From: SXOA01 sp051004015
GTDB taxonomy: Bacteria; Planctomycetota; Planctomycetia; Pirellulales; Pirellulaceae
Assembly (NCBI GenBank): GCA_051004015.1
Contig: JBPCKT010000120.1
Coordinates: 1 to 56,719, forward strand
Reading direction: 5' to 3'
DNA: 56,719 nt
Position numbers and translations under genes: made by a program. Shown piece by piece: positions 8,209 to 16,250 of this stretch. The notes below the pieces were generated by a model. It did no database searches. It saw nothing but the letters and a program-made list of their open reading frames with translations, and had not been told where the DNA came from. How positions within the stretch are numbered: position 1 is the stretch's first letter; every line of letters starts with the position of its first letter.

Positions 8209-8646
8209 TCATTTATCATCGTCTTCTTCATCCACGGTCGTGGCGTCCAGCATTTCCTCTTCTTCGGCCTCGCCGTCCTCCATTTCCACCGGGGGTGGTG
8301 GCGGCTTGGGAAGCACTTCGGCCAGAATGCGGGCGACTTCCAGCGAGTTCTTCACTCCCTTGTCAATCTCGAACACCAGGCGCGGCGTGTAGCGCGTGTC
8401 GATCCGGTCGGCAATGCGGCTTTGCAGGAAACCGGCGGAGTTTTGCAGGCCCAGCAAGCTCAACTTCTCTTGCTTGGCATCCCCCATGACGGAGACGTGG
8501 ATCTTGGCCGACTTCATGTCGCCCGAAAGTTCCACCATCGTGACCGTGACGTTCTTGACGCGCGGATCCCTCACCTCGGTGAGGATGGCCATGCTAACCA
8601 CCTCGCGGATGGCTTCGGCGGCTTTGAGAACGCGGCGGGAGGACAT
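8209..8646 (-). CDS. rbfA: Ribosome-binding factor A
   Basis: RbfA assists maturation of the 30S subunit and 16S rRNA 5' end processing. The 145-aa protein begins MSSRRVLKAAEAIREVVS and contains the family core: TEVRDPRVKNVTVT, then KSAKIHVSVMGD and RYTPRLVFEIDKG. It ends in an acidic tail (EAEEEEMLDATTVDEEDDDK), an addition to the usual length of about 120. The ATG at 8646 lies 5 bp after the infB stop codon, so translation is probably coupled. The infB-rbfA order is the standard bacterial arrangement. Confidence 0.95.
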   Translation of the reverse strand: MSSRRVLKAAEAIREVVSMAILTEVRDPRVKNVTVTMVELSGDMKSAKIHVSVMGDAKQEKLSLLGLQNSAGFLQSRIADRIDTRYTPRLVFEIDKGVKNSLEVARILAEVLPKPPPPPVEMEDGEAEEEEMLDATTVDEEDDDK

Positions 8647-8651
8647 ATTAG

Positions 8652-11537
8652 TTAAAGCGTGCGGGCCACTTCCTCGATCTTGTACGCCTCCAGCATGTCC
8701 CCTTCCTTGATGTCGTTGAAGTTCGCCAGCTTGATGCCGCATTCCATGCCGCGGGCGACCTCCTTGGCATCATCCTTCTCCCGTTTCAGCGATTCCATGG
8801 CGTAGTCGCCGATGGTGCGGCTGTCGCGGTTGATGCGGATGCGGCAGCCGCGCTCGATGCTTCCTTGAATGACCTGGCAACCCGCCACGCTGCCGACGCG
8901 GCTGATGGTGAAGACCTGCTTGACCAGGGCCCGGCCGACTTCGATGACCCGCTCCTCGGGCTTGAGCTTTCCTTCCAGAATCGCCTTGATGTCGTCCGTG
9001 ACCTTGTAAATGATGTCGTAGCGGCGAATTTCCACCTGCCGCTCTTCCGCCAGGTTCCGGGCCGTCTCATCCGGGATGACATTAAAGCCGACGATGACCG
9101 CGGCGGAGGCGTGGGCCAAAGTGACATCCGCTACCGTGATCCCGCCGACGCTGGCCTGCAGCACCTTGATCTTTACCTCGGGGTGATCCAGCTTGCCCAG
9201 CTCGTTGAGGATGGCCTCGATGGAGCCGCGAACGTCCGCCCGAATGATGAGGTTGAGCGTGGAGACATCTTCGCTCGTACCCAGCTTCCCCTCGGCCAGC
9301 CGCTGCTGGAAATCCTCGAAGGAAACCTTGGTGGAGCTGCCGGACAGGGATTCCTGCCGAGTGTCTCCGGCCCGCTGCGCGGCCAGGTCTCGGGCTTCGG
9401 TAATGTCCTGCAGCACATAGAACTTCTCGCCGGCCTGCGGGGCCACGTCGAGCCCCGTGATGTTGACCGGCACGGAAGGCCCGGCTGACTTCACCTTCAC
9501 GCGCGGGCGGAGCGTGTCGTACATCGCCTTCACGCGGCCATGGGCGGCGCCGCAAACCACCACGTCGCCATCCTTGAGGGTGCCGTTTTGCACCATGAAC
9601 TTGGCGATGACGCCGCGGCCCGATTCCTGCTCGGCCTCCAGGCAAGTGCCCATCGCATCGCGGTCGGGGTTGGCTTTGTATTCGTGCAGCTCGGCGGTGA
9701 CGAGCAGCGTTTCGAGCAGGTTGTCCAGCCCTTCGCCCGTCATGGCGCTGGTGCGAATGACTTCCACGTCGCCGCTCCATTCGCTGGGGAGCAGGCCGGC
9801 CGTCGCCAACTGCTGCAGGACCTTTTGCTGATCCGAGCCAGGCAAGTCCACCTTGTTCATGGCGACGACAATCGGCACCTCAGCCGCCTTGGCATGGCTG
9901 AGAGCTTCTTCCGTCTGCGGCATCACGCCGTCATCCGCGGCGACGACGAGCACGGCAATGTCCGTGACGTTGGCTCCGCGGGCTCGCATTTCGGTGAACG
10001 CCTCGTGGCCCGGCGTATCGACGAAGGCCACATGACGGCCATCCTTGGTGACAATGTTGTAAGCCCGGATGTGCTGCGTAATGCCCCCCGCTTCGCCGGA
10101 AACCACGTTGATGCCGATGATCTTGTCGAGGAGCGACGTTTTCCCGTGATCGACGTGTCCCAGAAACGTGACAATCGGCGGCCGCGGCTGGAGCTTCTCG
10201 GGCGCGTCCTCCTGCTGGAAGCGGCTGAGAACTCGCTCCTCCAGGGATTCCGGCTGCTTGAACTCGAGGTCCAGACCCAGCTCAGCCGCCACCAACTCGA
10301 CCATGTCATTGGGGATCTGAAAGCTCATGGCGTTAGCGGGGAGCATGACCGCCAAGGCATTCAGCGCCTTCAAGACCTGTCCCGCGCCGACACCGGCGGC
10401 TTCCGAAAAGGACCGCAGTGTCACTGGCAGGATAATCGAGATTTTGTCCTTTCGCGGAGCCGCGGTGCTGCCGTGCAGCTTGCTGCGGACGAGCGTTCGC
10501 CGCGAGCGGCGGCGGCCACCTTCCTCCTCTTCTCCGGGCCGCACTTCTCCTTTGGCTTTCGTCTTGCGGGTCTTGCGGACGTCCGCCATGCCGACCAGAT
10601 CTTCTTCGCCGGCCTTCCCCTTCTTCTTTCCGGGCTTGAGGGCGGAGGCGCCGGGGCCGGCCACTCCCTTCTTCTTATCCGCGTCGAGCTTGGCTTCATG
10701 CTGCTTCTTGAGATTCTCCGTAATCTTATGCAGCGGCGAGCTGCTCCCCTTTTTGATGACATCCGTGGGGAGGCGGATGACCGGCTTCTGCGCTTTGGGT
10801 TCCGATTTGGCCGTGGGAGTCGGCTGCTTCACCTCCGGCATCTCAGCGAAGCGGACGCCGGAAACTCGCCGCGGTCCGGGCTTGGTAGGCGCATCGCTGT
10901 CTGGCTTCTTTTCGTCGCCCGCTTTCTTGGCTTTCGTGTCGTTTATCACGCGAATGCCACGGCCGCGGCCGGGACTGAGCGCATCGCCGCGCTGCGGGGC
11001 CATCTCGCCTGTGGAAGGCGCCGAGCGTTTGTTCCCTACTGTAATCGTCTGCCGGACTTTCGGTGGCGGCTCGGCAACGGCCACGGCGGATTCGGACGAT
11101 GCGGATCGAGCGGACGGCGAGACGACAGTATCCTCGATGTCAAGATCCGTCTCTTTCGCTTTGGCAACGACCGTCGGCGGCGCTGCATCAACCAGGGGCG
11201 CATGCTCCGCGACGACTGTGGGGGCAACCACCGGCTGGTGCGCCGGTTTCGCCCGCAGGGGCGAGGCCCGTTGCGGCGGAGGAGGAGGCGGAGGGAGCGA
11301 TACGTGTCCGCTGACGGGGCGGGAAAGAACGTCCGCGGTTTTTACCAGGCTGACGGGAGCCGCGGCCTGCTTGGCTGCACCGGCGTCCAGAAATGCCTTC
11401 AGCTTGACTTCTTCGTCGTCTTCCAGGCTAGCCAGCGCGGAACCCTTGCCCTGAATCCCCGCCTTTGTGCAGAGCTCCACGAGCTTCTTACCATCGATGT
11501 TCAACTCTTTCGCTAACGAGTAAATCCGCTTGGGCAC
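8652..11537 (-). CDS. infB: Translation initiation factor IF-2
   Basis: IF-2 is the GTPase that brings initiator tRNA to the 30S subunit. The 961-aa protein has an N-terminal IF2_N domain (PKRIYSLAKELNIDGKKLVE), then a long variable Pro/Lys-rich linker. The G domain lies around residues 465-630 (GHVDHGKTSLLDKI, DTPGHEAF, NKVDLPGS), followed by domains II-IV. The start is GTG at 11537, with AAGGAGGG 6 bp upstream. The usual nusA-infB neighbourhood is interrupted here by three small genes and about 450 bp without a gene. Confidence 0.98.
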   Translation of the reverse strand: MPKRIYSLAKELNIDGKKLVELCTKAGIQGKGSALASLEDDEEVKLKAFLDAGAAKQAAAPVSLVKTADVLSRPVSGHVSLPPPPPPPQRASPLRAKPAHQPVVAPTVVAEHAPLVDAAPPTVVAKAKETDLDIEDTVVSPSARSASSESAVAVAEPPPKVRQTITVGNKRSAPSTGEMAPQRGDALSPGRGRGIRVINDTKAKKAGDEKKPDSDAPTKPGPRRVSGVRFAEMPEVKQPTPTAKSEPKAQKPVIRLPTDVIKKGSSSPLHKITENLKKQHEAKLDADKKKGVAGPGASALKPGKKKGKAGEEDLVGMADVRKTRKTKAKGEVRPGEEEEGGRRRSRRTLVRSKLHGSTAAPRKDKISIILPVTLRSFSEAAGVGAGQVLKALNALAVMLPANAMSFQIPNDMVELVAAELGLDLEFKQPESLEERVLSRFQQEDAPEKLQPRPPIVTFLGHVDHGKTSLLDKIIGINVVSGEAGGITQHIRAYNIVTKDGRHVAFVDTPGHEAFTEMRARGANVTDIAVLVVAADDGVMPQTEEALSHAKAAEVPIVVAMNKVDLPGSDQQKVLQQLATAGLLPSEWSGDVEVIRTSAMTGEGLDNLLETLLVTAELHEYKANPDRDAMGTCLEAEQESGRGVIAKFMVQNGTLKDGDVVVCGAAHGRVKAMYDTLRPRVKVKSAGPSVPVNITGLDVAPQAGEKFYVLQDITEARDLAAQRAGDTRQESLSGSSTKVSFEDFQQRLAEGKLGTSEDVSTLNLIIRADVRGSIEAILNELGKLDHPEVKIKVLQASVGGITVADVTLAHASAAVIVGFNVIPDETARNLAEERQVEIRRYDIIYKVTDDIKAILEGKLKPEERVIEVGRALVKQVFTISRVGSVAGCQVIQGSIERGCRIRINRDSRTIGDYAMESLKREKDDAKEVARGMECGIKLANFNDIKEGDMLEAYKIEEVARTL

Positions 11538-11984
11538 GCTGGCCCTCCTTTTTGGTCGCGCGCCTCACCCAGAGACATTGTTTCGCCGCGCGAGCTGGCT
11601 AGTAACTGATTAATTCATGACCGAAGTCTCCTTTGCCAACGAAGGCCTCTCCACGAGGAAAAGCATTTGCCAGCCTGGCCGGCCTCATCCCGCAATCGCA
11701 GGACACAGTGCCGACAAGTACGAAAACCCTGCGCTGGACGCCGCTTGTGCCTATCGGCCAGAGCTAGAGTGACCCATTAATTTACCGCAGAAGGGCCGGC
11801 AATGCTAGTTGGGGTCCGCTGGCCCGCACCTTTGGGTTCCGAATAGCGGATTGCGAGCCCAAGAGCGCTGCATCGCAAGCGGTTTCTGAGGTTGAATTGG
11901 GGAGCGGTCGTCCCTTGGCGAACGGCCGCTTAGGGCGTTTCGAGATGAGTTTGGCAAGAAGGAAGGTGGACGCCAATAGTCGTA
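11538..11984. other. Gap upstream of infB with no recognised gene
   Basis: I see no supported coding sequence or strong hairpin. An 87-codon minus-strand frame at 11782-12045 reads through repeat-like sequence (GSQSAIRNPK). A promoter for infB may lie here, since an inserted cassette separates it from nusA, but I cannot point to convincing boxes. Confidence 0.5.
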
Positions 11985-12551
11985 TCAGTCTGGGAAGACT
12001 TCTTCCAAGAGCGCGTGACGGCCATCGCCTGACAATTGATTCCAAAAATGCTGAACAGGAGAGTTATTCTTAACGTGACCGGAAAAGTGTTTGAGAAGAT
12101 ATTTTCGTGCATCTTTGTTTTTTGGCCTGCTCTTTCCTGCGTCACGAAGACGCTTTCTTTCTTTGCTCCAAAAGTCCTTCAGCAGCCCGAATGTCTCCTG
12201 CTCCAGCTTTTCAAATTGTTGCTCAAAATAGCGGGTTACGGTCGCCCGAGCTGTGGCAACAGGCGAATCCTCGCCCTCATCGTATTGACAATCACACGAA
12301 ATGGCTTGTCCTCCACAGCGCGGACATCGTTCGACATCACAACCTTGAACGTGGATTTGGCCTTTCACGACTCCGCAGTCGTGGCAGGGCAATTTGTCCG
12401 CGCCCCAGTCATCATTCTCATTGCCATAGGGAATGCGATTGAACGACCGCCCGTTGATGATGAAAGTCCTCTGCTGTTGGGCTTGCGTGATGCGTTCCGG
12501 CCATCCTTCCGCCACTTCGACACCATTGTGAATAACCATGTTTCGTCCCAT
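11985..12551 (-). CDS. Zinc-ribbon protein of unknown function
   Basis: The 188-aa protein starts at the ATG at 12551, two bases after the HNH gene's stop codon, with GGAGG upstream. Residues about 50-85 hold paired metal-binding cysteines and histidines (CHDCGV, CPRCGG, CDC), the pattern of a zinc ribbon. I have seen similar CHDCGV...GCDVERCPRCGGQ segments in uncharacterised proteins. The C-terminal half is helical and charged (EKLEQETFGLLKDFWSKERK). Tight coupling to the HNH nuclease suggests they work together. No function can be assigned. Confidence 0.75.
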   Translation of the reverse strand: MGRNMVIHNGVEVAEGWPERITQAQQQRTFIINGRSFNRIPYGNENDDWGADKLPCHDCGVVKGQIHVQGCDVERCPRCGGQAISCDCQYDEGEDSPVATARATVTRYFEQQFEKLEQETFGLLKDFWSKERKRLRDAGKSRPKNKDARKYLLKHFSGHVKNNSPVQHFWNQLSGDGRHALLEEVFPD

Positions 12552-12553
12552 TC

Positions 12554-13039
12554 TTATCCCTCCATCGTAGGCCACTGCGCGATGTAATTGGTGCCCTTTT
12601 GCGTCAGTTTGTACAGTTGCTGAGTAAGACCGCCAACAGTCCTTGCCTGCCCGCTGTCCTGCAGCAGCCCATCTTCGATTATGCACGAAAGCATGATCTC
12701 CATGTCGCTAAACCACCAAAATCCATCGAGCTTCCTGTCCTTAATGAAAGTGCGAATGACCCTTTGTTCCAGGTCGCCATATCGGCTGTTTACCAGCAGC
12801 AAGTTCAGCTTGTAAAGCTGCATTGCCTTGCGGTCGATTTGTTGATTGTCGTACCGGGTATGACACGTCGGACAAAGGCCGATGAGGTTCTCGAACTTGT
12901 GTTCTTTGCACTTGGACCATGGCACAATATGGGCAAGTTCCACAGGCGGCTGTCGGCATGTAGGAATTGCGCACCGATGTCCGCACTCAATAAGGACCGC
13001 TCGTTCGAGGTTAGCAGGAATGTCCGGTCGTCTTGCCAT
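12554..13039 (-). CDS. HNH endonuclease
   Basis: The 161-aa protein carries a complete Cys-rich HNH (beta-beta-alpha metal) nuclease motif. CGHRCAIPTCRQ is followed by ELAHIVPWSK, whose His is a catalytic candidate, then ENLIGLCPTCHTRYD. The C-terminal 70 residues look like a small winged-helix or partner-binding segment (FWWFSDMEIMLSCIIEDGLL). The ATG at 13039 is chosen over an upstream TTG at 13051. Its 5' end overlaps the preceding gene by 29 bp. A TATAAT box 11 bp before the ATG suggests its own promoter. It sits in a cassette inside the nusA-infB operon and could be a mobile-element or defence nuclease. Confidence 0.88.
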   Translation of the reverse strand: MARRPDIPANLERAVLIECGHRCAIPTCRQPPVELAHIVPWSKCKEHKFENLIGLCPTCHTRYDNQQIDRKAMQLYKLNLLLVNSRYGDLEQRVIRTFIKDRKLDGFWWFSDMEIMLSCIIEDGLLQDSGQARTVGGLTQQLYKLTQKGTNYIAQWPTMEG

Positions 13040-13259
13040 CAGACATCTCAATTATACCTTGCCGTCCTGAAAATTGGGTTTTCAGCCCTGCCAAATTGGC
13101 TCGGCAGGCCTCCAAGAGCTGGCCATCTTCCGCGTCCCATATGTCTTGGTCGGCCCAGCCGGAAATGTTCGCCACAAGCTGGCCAAGACGCCAATCGGGG
13201 TAATGCATGGACAGCTCGACAATCGCAGCCAGCAATTCGGTGCGAGCTTCGGCGTTCAT
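13011..13259 (-). CDS. Small conserved planctomycete protein
   Basis: The 82-aa protein starts at the ATG at 13259 with AGGAGAG 6 bp upstream, 20 bp after the nusA stop codon. The core pattern (YPDWRLGQLVANISGWADQ then IWDAEDGQLLEA) is one I recognise from small uncharacterised planctomycete proteins. The last 20 or so residues overlap the HNH gene and may be an extension created when that cassette arrived. Function is unknown. Confidence 0.7.
   Translation of the reverse strand: MNAEARTELLAAIVELSMHYPDWRLGQLVANISGWADQDIWDAEDGQLLEACRANLAGLKTQFSGRQGIIEMSDGKTTGHSC
13051..13056 (-). promoter_or_regulatory. -10 box for the HNH gene, near-leaderless
   Basis: A perfect TATAAT lies on the minus strand, ending 11 bp before the HNH ATG at 13039. 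No good -35 box is found at 16-18 bp. If used, the transcript would start about 5 nt before the start codon. Confidence 0.4.
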
Positions 13260-13279
13260 AGAACTCTCCTGGTTCAAAT

Positions 13280-14632
13280 CTACGTTGGCGGAGCCTCCTC
13301 ATTAGCAGTCGGAGCTGCCGAGGAGTCCGCTGCCGGTGCTTCCGGCGGCGCCGCAGGGGGTGCTGGCGGGTTCGCCGCTGCCTGGGCCGCGGCTGCTGCG
13401 GCTTCTTTCGCGACTTTGGACGCTTGCGCCGAAGCGGCGGCATCCTCCTGCCGTTTGCGATATTTCTCCTCCGCGGCGGCCTTTTCGGCTTCCAAAGCAA
13501 GGGCTTCCGCCTGATTCGTAATCACATCGACTTGCTCCTCGGTCAGGCTCCCCATCTCCATCAGGGCATCGGGCTCGATGACCGACAGGTCGTCGTAGGA
13601 GAGATAGCCTTGCTCCACCAGCTTTTGGGCCGTCTCTTCCGTCATCCCTTCAATCTGCGAGAAACCAGTGACTGCCCGATCGATCTGTTCCTCGAGCTCC
13701 TCATTGGTCATGATCTCGATGTCCCAGCCGCACAGCTTGCTGGCGAGACGCACATTTTGCCCCTTGCGGCCGATGGCGAGCGACAACTGATCCTCGCGGA
13801 CCAGCACGATGGCCCGGCCGATCATGTCGCACAGCAGCACCTGGTCCACTTCCGCCGGTTGCAGGGCGGCGCGGATCAGCGTTTCGGCGTCGTCGCTCCA
13901 GCGGACGATGTCAATCCGCTCCCCCGCCAATTCATCGACGATGTTCTTGATGCGATTGCCGCGGACGCCGACGCAGGCCCCCACGCAGTCCACGCGGGCA
14001 TCGCTGCTGCTCACCGCCACCTTGCTGCGATGAGCCGGCTCGCGGGCAATGGCGTTCACCATGATCACCCCGTCCGCAATCTCGGGAATCTCCTGCTCGA
14101 ACAAGCGCTGCACGAACTGCGGCTTGGTGCGGCTGAGAACGACCTTCACGCGGCTGCCGGCGGGCTTGACCTCGAAGATGATGGCCCGCACCCGCTCGTT
14201 GGGATGATGGGATTCGCCGGGAATCTGTTCGCTGCGGGGCAAGATCGCCTCCAGCGTGCCCAGCGAAACGATGGTTGCTCCCCCTTCGGCCCGGGTGACC
14301 ACGCCGTTAATCAGCGTCCCCACCTGCTCGCCATACTCCCCCAGCAATTGATCCCGCTCCGCCTCGCGGATTTTCTGGATGATGACCTGCTTGGCGGTCT
14401 GGGCCCCAATGCGGCCGCTGATCTCCTCGGGATCGAGCACGGTGCCATCATGGGTGCCGGACATCACGCCCGTCTCCCGGTCGATGCGAATCTGCACGTC
14501 GGAAAGTTCGCCGTAGTGCTTCTTGGCCGCGGTCACCAGCGCGGTTTCAATCGCCTGGAAGACAAGCTCCTTGTCGATGCTTTTGTCCCGATGGACGGAA
14601 TCGACGATACGCAACATTTCGCTGGGGTTCAT
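13280..14632 (-). CDS. nusA: Transcription termination/antitermination factor NusA
   Basis: NusA binds RNA polymerase and modulates pausing, termination and antitermination. The 450-aa protein has the N-terminal RNAP-binding domain (MNPSEMLRIVDSVHRDKSID), an S1 domain (about 130-200) and tandem KH domains (VDCVGACVGVRGNRIKNIV, LSLAIGRKGQNVRLASKL). A C-terminal helix-hairpin-helix segment (IEGMTEETAQKLVEQGYLS) and an Ala/Pro-rich tail follow. The usual upstream partner rimP is not in this window; an ABC ATPase precedes it instead. Confidence 0.98.
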   Translation of the reverse strand: MNPSEMLRIVDSVHRDKSIDKELVFQAIETALVTAAKKHYGELSDVQIRIDRETGVMSGTHDGTVLDPEEISGRIGAQTAKQVIIQKIREAERDQLLGEYGEQVGTLINGVVTRAEGGATIVSLGTLEAILPRSEQIPGESHHPNERVRAIIFEVKPAGSRVKVVLSRTKPQFVQRLFEQEIPEIADGVIMVNAIAREPAHRSKVAVSSSDARVDCVGACVGVRGNRIKNIVDELAGERIDIVRWSDDAETLIRAALQPAEVDQVLLCDMIGRAIVLVREDQLSLAIGRKGQNVRLASKLCGWDIEIMTNEELEEQIDRAVTGFSQIEGMTEETAQKLVEQGYLSYDDLSVIEPDALMEMGSLTEEQVDVITNQAEALALEAEKAAAEEKYRKRQEDAAASAQASKVAKEAAAAAAQAAANPPAPPAAPPEAPAADSSAAPTANEEAPPT

Positions 14633-14651
14633 GGTTTCGCTCTTTCTGCCT

Positions 14652-14672
14652 CCCTCTCCCTCTGGGAGAGGG
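14652..14672. repeat. CCCTCTCCC/GGGAGAGGG hairpin repeat upstream of nusA
   Basis: A perfect 9-bp stem with a TCT loop, followed by GCCGGGGCGAGGGTC. It resembles a very common interspersed repeat of bacterial genomes. It lies in the 73-bp gap between the ABC ATPase and nusA. Confidence 0.75.
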
Positions 14673-14705
14673 CCGGGGCGAGGGTCAAATTGGTTGTCAG
14701 ATTGT

Positions 14706-15821
14706 TCAGATTTTGCTGCTCACGCTCATTCGTTCGCCACTTTCCGCATCAAACCAATGTTCCTTTCCTGGTGAAATTTCGACGAATACGTTTTCGCCGC
14801 GTTGAAAATCTACCCTGCCGGCAACGCGGCTGAGCCAGGTTACTTTTTCTGTCTCTCCGTCTCGGGGCTCCAGGTCCACTTCCGCCACGGTATGCGATCC
14901 AAGCCACTGAACTCCGGTCACGATACCATGGAGCGTCCCCGTGCTTTTGTTTTCTCGCCTCAACACTACATCCTCGGGTCGCACTCCTAGCACATTCCGC
15001 TTTCCGCTTTCCGCTTTCCGCTCTTCCCAATTCATCCCCTCGCCAAAAAACCCCGCCACAAATCGATTTCTTGGCTGGTCATAAATCTCGGCCGGCGTTC
15101 CAACCTGCTCAATCTTTCCCGCCCTGATCACCGCAATCCGCTCCCCCAGCGACATCGCCTCCGCCTGGTCGTGCGTCACATACACCGTCGTCACCTTCAG
15201 CCGCCGCTGCAACTCCTTCAGTTGTTGCCGCAGCTCGCTCCGCAAAGGCGGGTCGAGGCTCGACAGCGGCTCATCCAGCAACAATGCCGCAGGCTGCCGA
15301 ACTAAAGCCCGCCCCAGCGCCACCCGCTGCTGCTCCCCGCCCGACAACTCCCCCGGCTTGCGAGCCAGCAGGTGCTGGATTCCAAGCAGGTGAGCCGTCT
15401 CGCCAATCTTGTTCCTTATTCCTTGTTCATCTTCCCTCACCACCACAATTCCGTGCGTGAATCGCTGCGGCCAGTCCACCAGCGACTTGATGCCGCTCAT
15501 CCAACTCCGCCGCGTCCGTGAACCAAACGCCAAATTCTCTTCCACGCTCAAGTGCTCATAGAGCCCCAGCCCCTGGAACACCATCGCCACATTCCGATCC
15601 CGCGGCGGCAATTTCGTCACTTCCCGCCCGTCGATCCAAACCGAACCGCTCGTGGCCTCGTCCAACCCGGCGACAACCCGCAGCGTGGTCGTCTTTCCCG
15701 ACCCGCTCGGCCCCACCAGGACCAAAAGCTCCCCTTCACGAACCGCCAGGTCCAACCCGTCCACCCCCTTGCCGCCCCCCGGAAAGACCCTGGAAATCCC
15801 GCGTAGTTCGATACCGGCCAT
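14706..15821 (-). CDS. MalK/UgpC-like ABC transporter ATP-binding protein
   Basis: The 371-aa ATPase has Walker A (GPSGSGKTTT), a Q-loop (MVFQGLGLYEHLS), the signature ELSGGEQQRVALGRAL, Walker B (ALLLDEPLSSLD) and an H-loop (VTHDQAEAMS). A C-terminal TOBE-like regulatory domain (LGVRPEDVVL) follows. The family energises carbohydrate or polyol import, but no permease or binding-protein gene is adjacent. Two stretches look like interspersed repeats translated in frame: EERKAESGKRN (14995-15027) before the TOBE domain and REDEQGIRNK (15409-15437) in the helical subdomain. An ATG at 15836 is an alternative start. Confidence 0.92.
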   Translation of the reverse strand: MAGIELRGISRVFPGGGKGVDGLDLAVREGELLVLVGPSGSGKTTTLRVVAGLDEATSGSVWIDGREVTKLPPRDRNVAMVFQGLGLYEHLSVEENLAFGSRTRRSWMSGIKSLVDWPQRFTHGIVVVREDEQGIRNKIGETAHLLGIQHLLARKPGELSGGEQQRVALGRALVRQPAALLLDEPLSSLDPPLRSELRQQLKELQRRLKVTTVYVTHDQAEAMSLGERIAVIRAGKIEQVGTPAEIYDQPRNRFVAGFFGEGMNWEERKAESGKRNVLGVRPEDVVLRRENKSTGTLHGIVTGVQWLGSHTVAEVDLEPRDGETEKVTWLSRVAGRVDFQRGENVFVEISPGKEHWFDAESGERMSVSSKI

Positions 15822-16167
15822 GCCGTCATCTCTCAAACCCGAAGCGCTAGCGAGGGAGTACGTCCCCCCGTAGCGATTCCGAAACCTTCCGCCCAGACAA
15901 CAAAAAACGCGACCTACCCTAACGAGCAGCTCGCGCCGAAAATGGCTCGAATACTGTGACCAACCACGACTTACGAGCGATGCCCGCCAGCCATGAGGAA
16001 AGGATATCTCTCTAGGAGAAAAGTGTCAAGGTTGGGAGAAAAGTGGTAGTGATACCGTTTGGCCGAAATGCCAAATCCTTGGGCGGATACGGGGCGGATG
16101 CTGAAGAGTAAGGCGGATTGCGGGGCAGAGTCCAATGCATAGAAACCGTACGGTACTAACCTTCTCA

Positions 16168-16249
16168 TCGTAGGATGGGACTCCAGTCCCGTCCGCCCCA
16201 TCCACTACACCATCTGCAATGAGGTCGGGACAGGAGTCCCATCCTACGA
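16168..16249. repeat. Fold-back repeat with 24-bp arms
   Basis: The arms 16168-16191 and 16226-16249 are inverted copies with one mismatch; the core is CGTAGGATGGGACTCC. The right arm touches the stop codon of the DUF1501 gene. A related single copy lies near 1343. The rest of the gap 15822-16167 shows no gene. Confidence 0.85.
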
Positions 16250-16250
16250 G

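Noticed and set aside
9540..11516. 658-codon plus-strand ORF
   Set aside because: It lies antisense to infB, which is certain. The frame is open only because of GC-rich codon structure, and the translation shows no family features.
11782..12045. 87-codon minus-strand ORF upstream of infB
   Set aside because: Translation is repeat-like (GSQSAIRNPK) and has no Shine-Dalgarno or recognisable pattern.
13424..14833. 469-codon plus-strand ORF
   Set aside because: Antisense to nusA and its upstream repeat; composition is that of a shadow frame.
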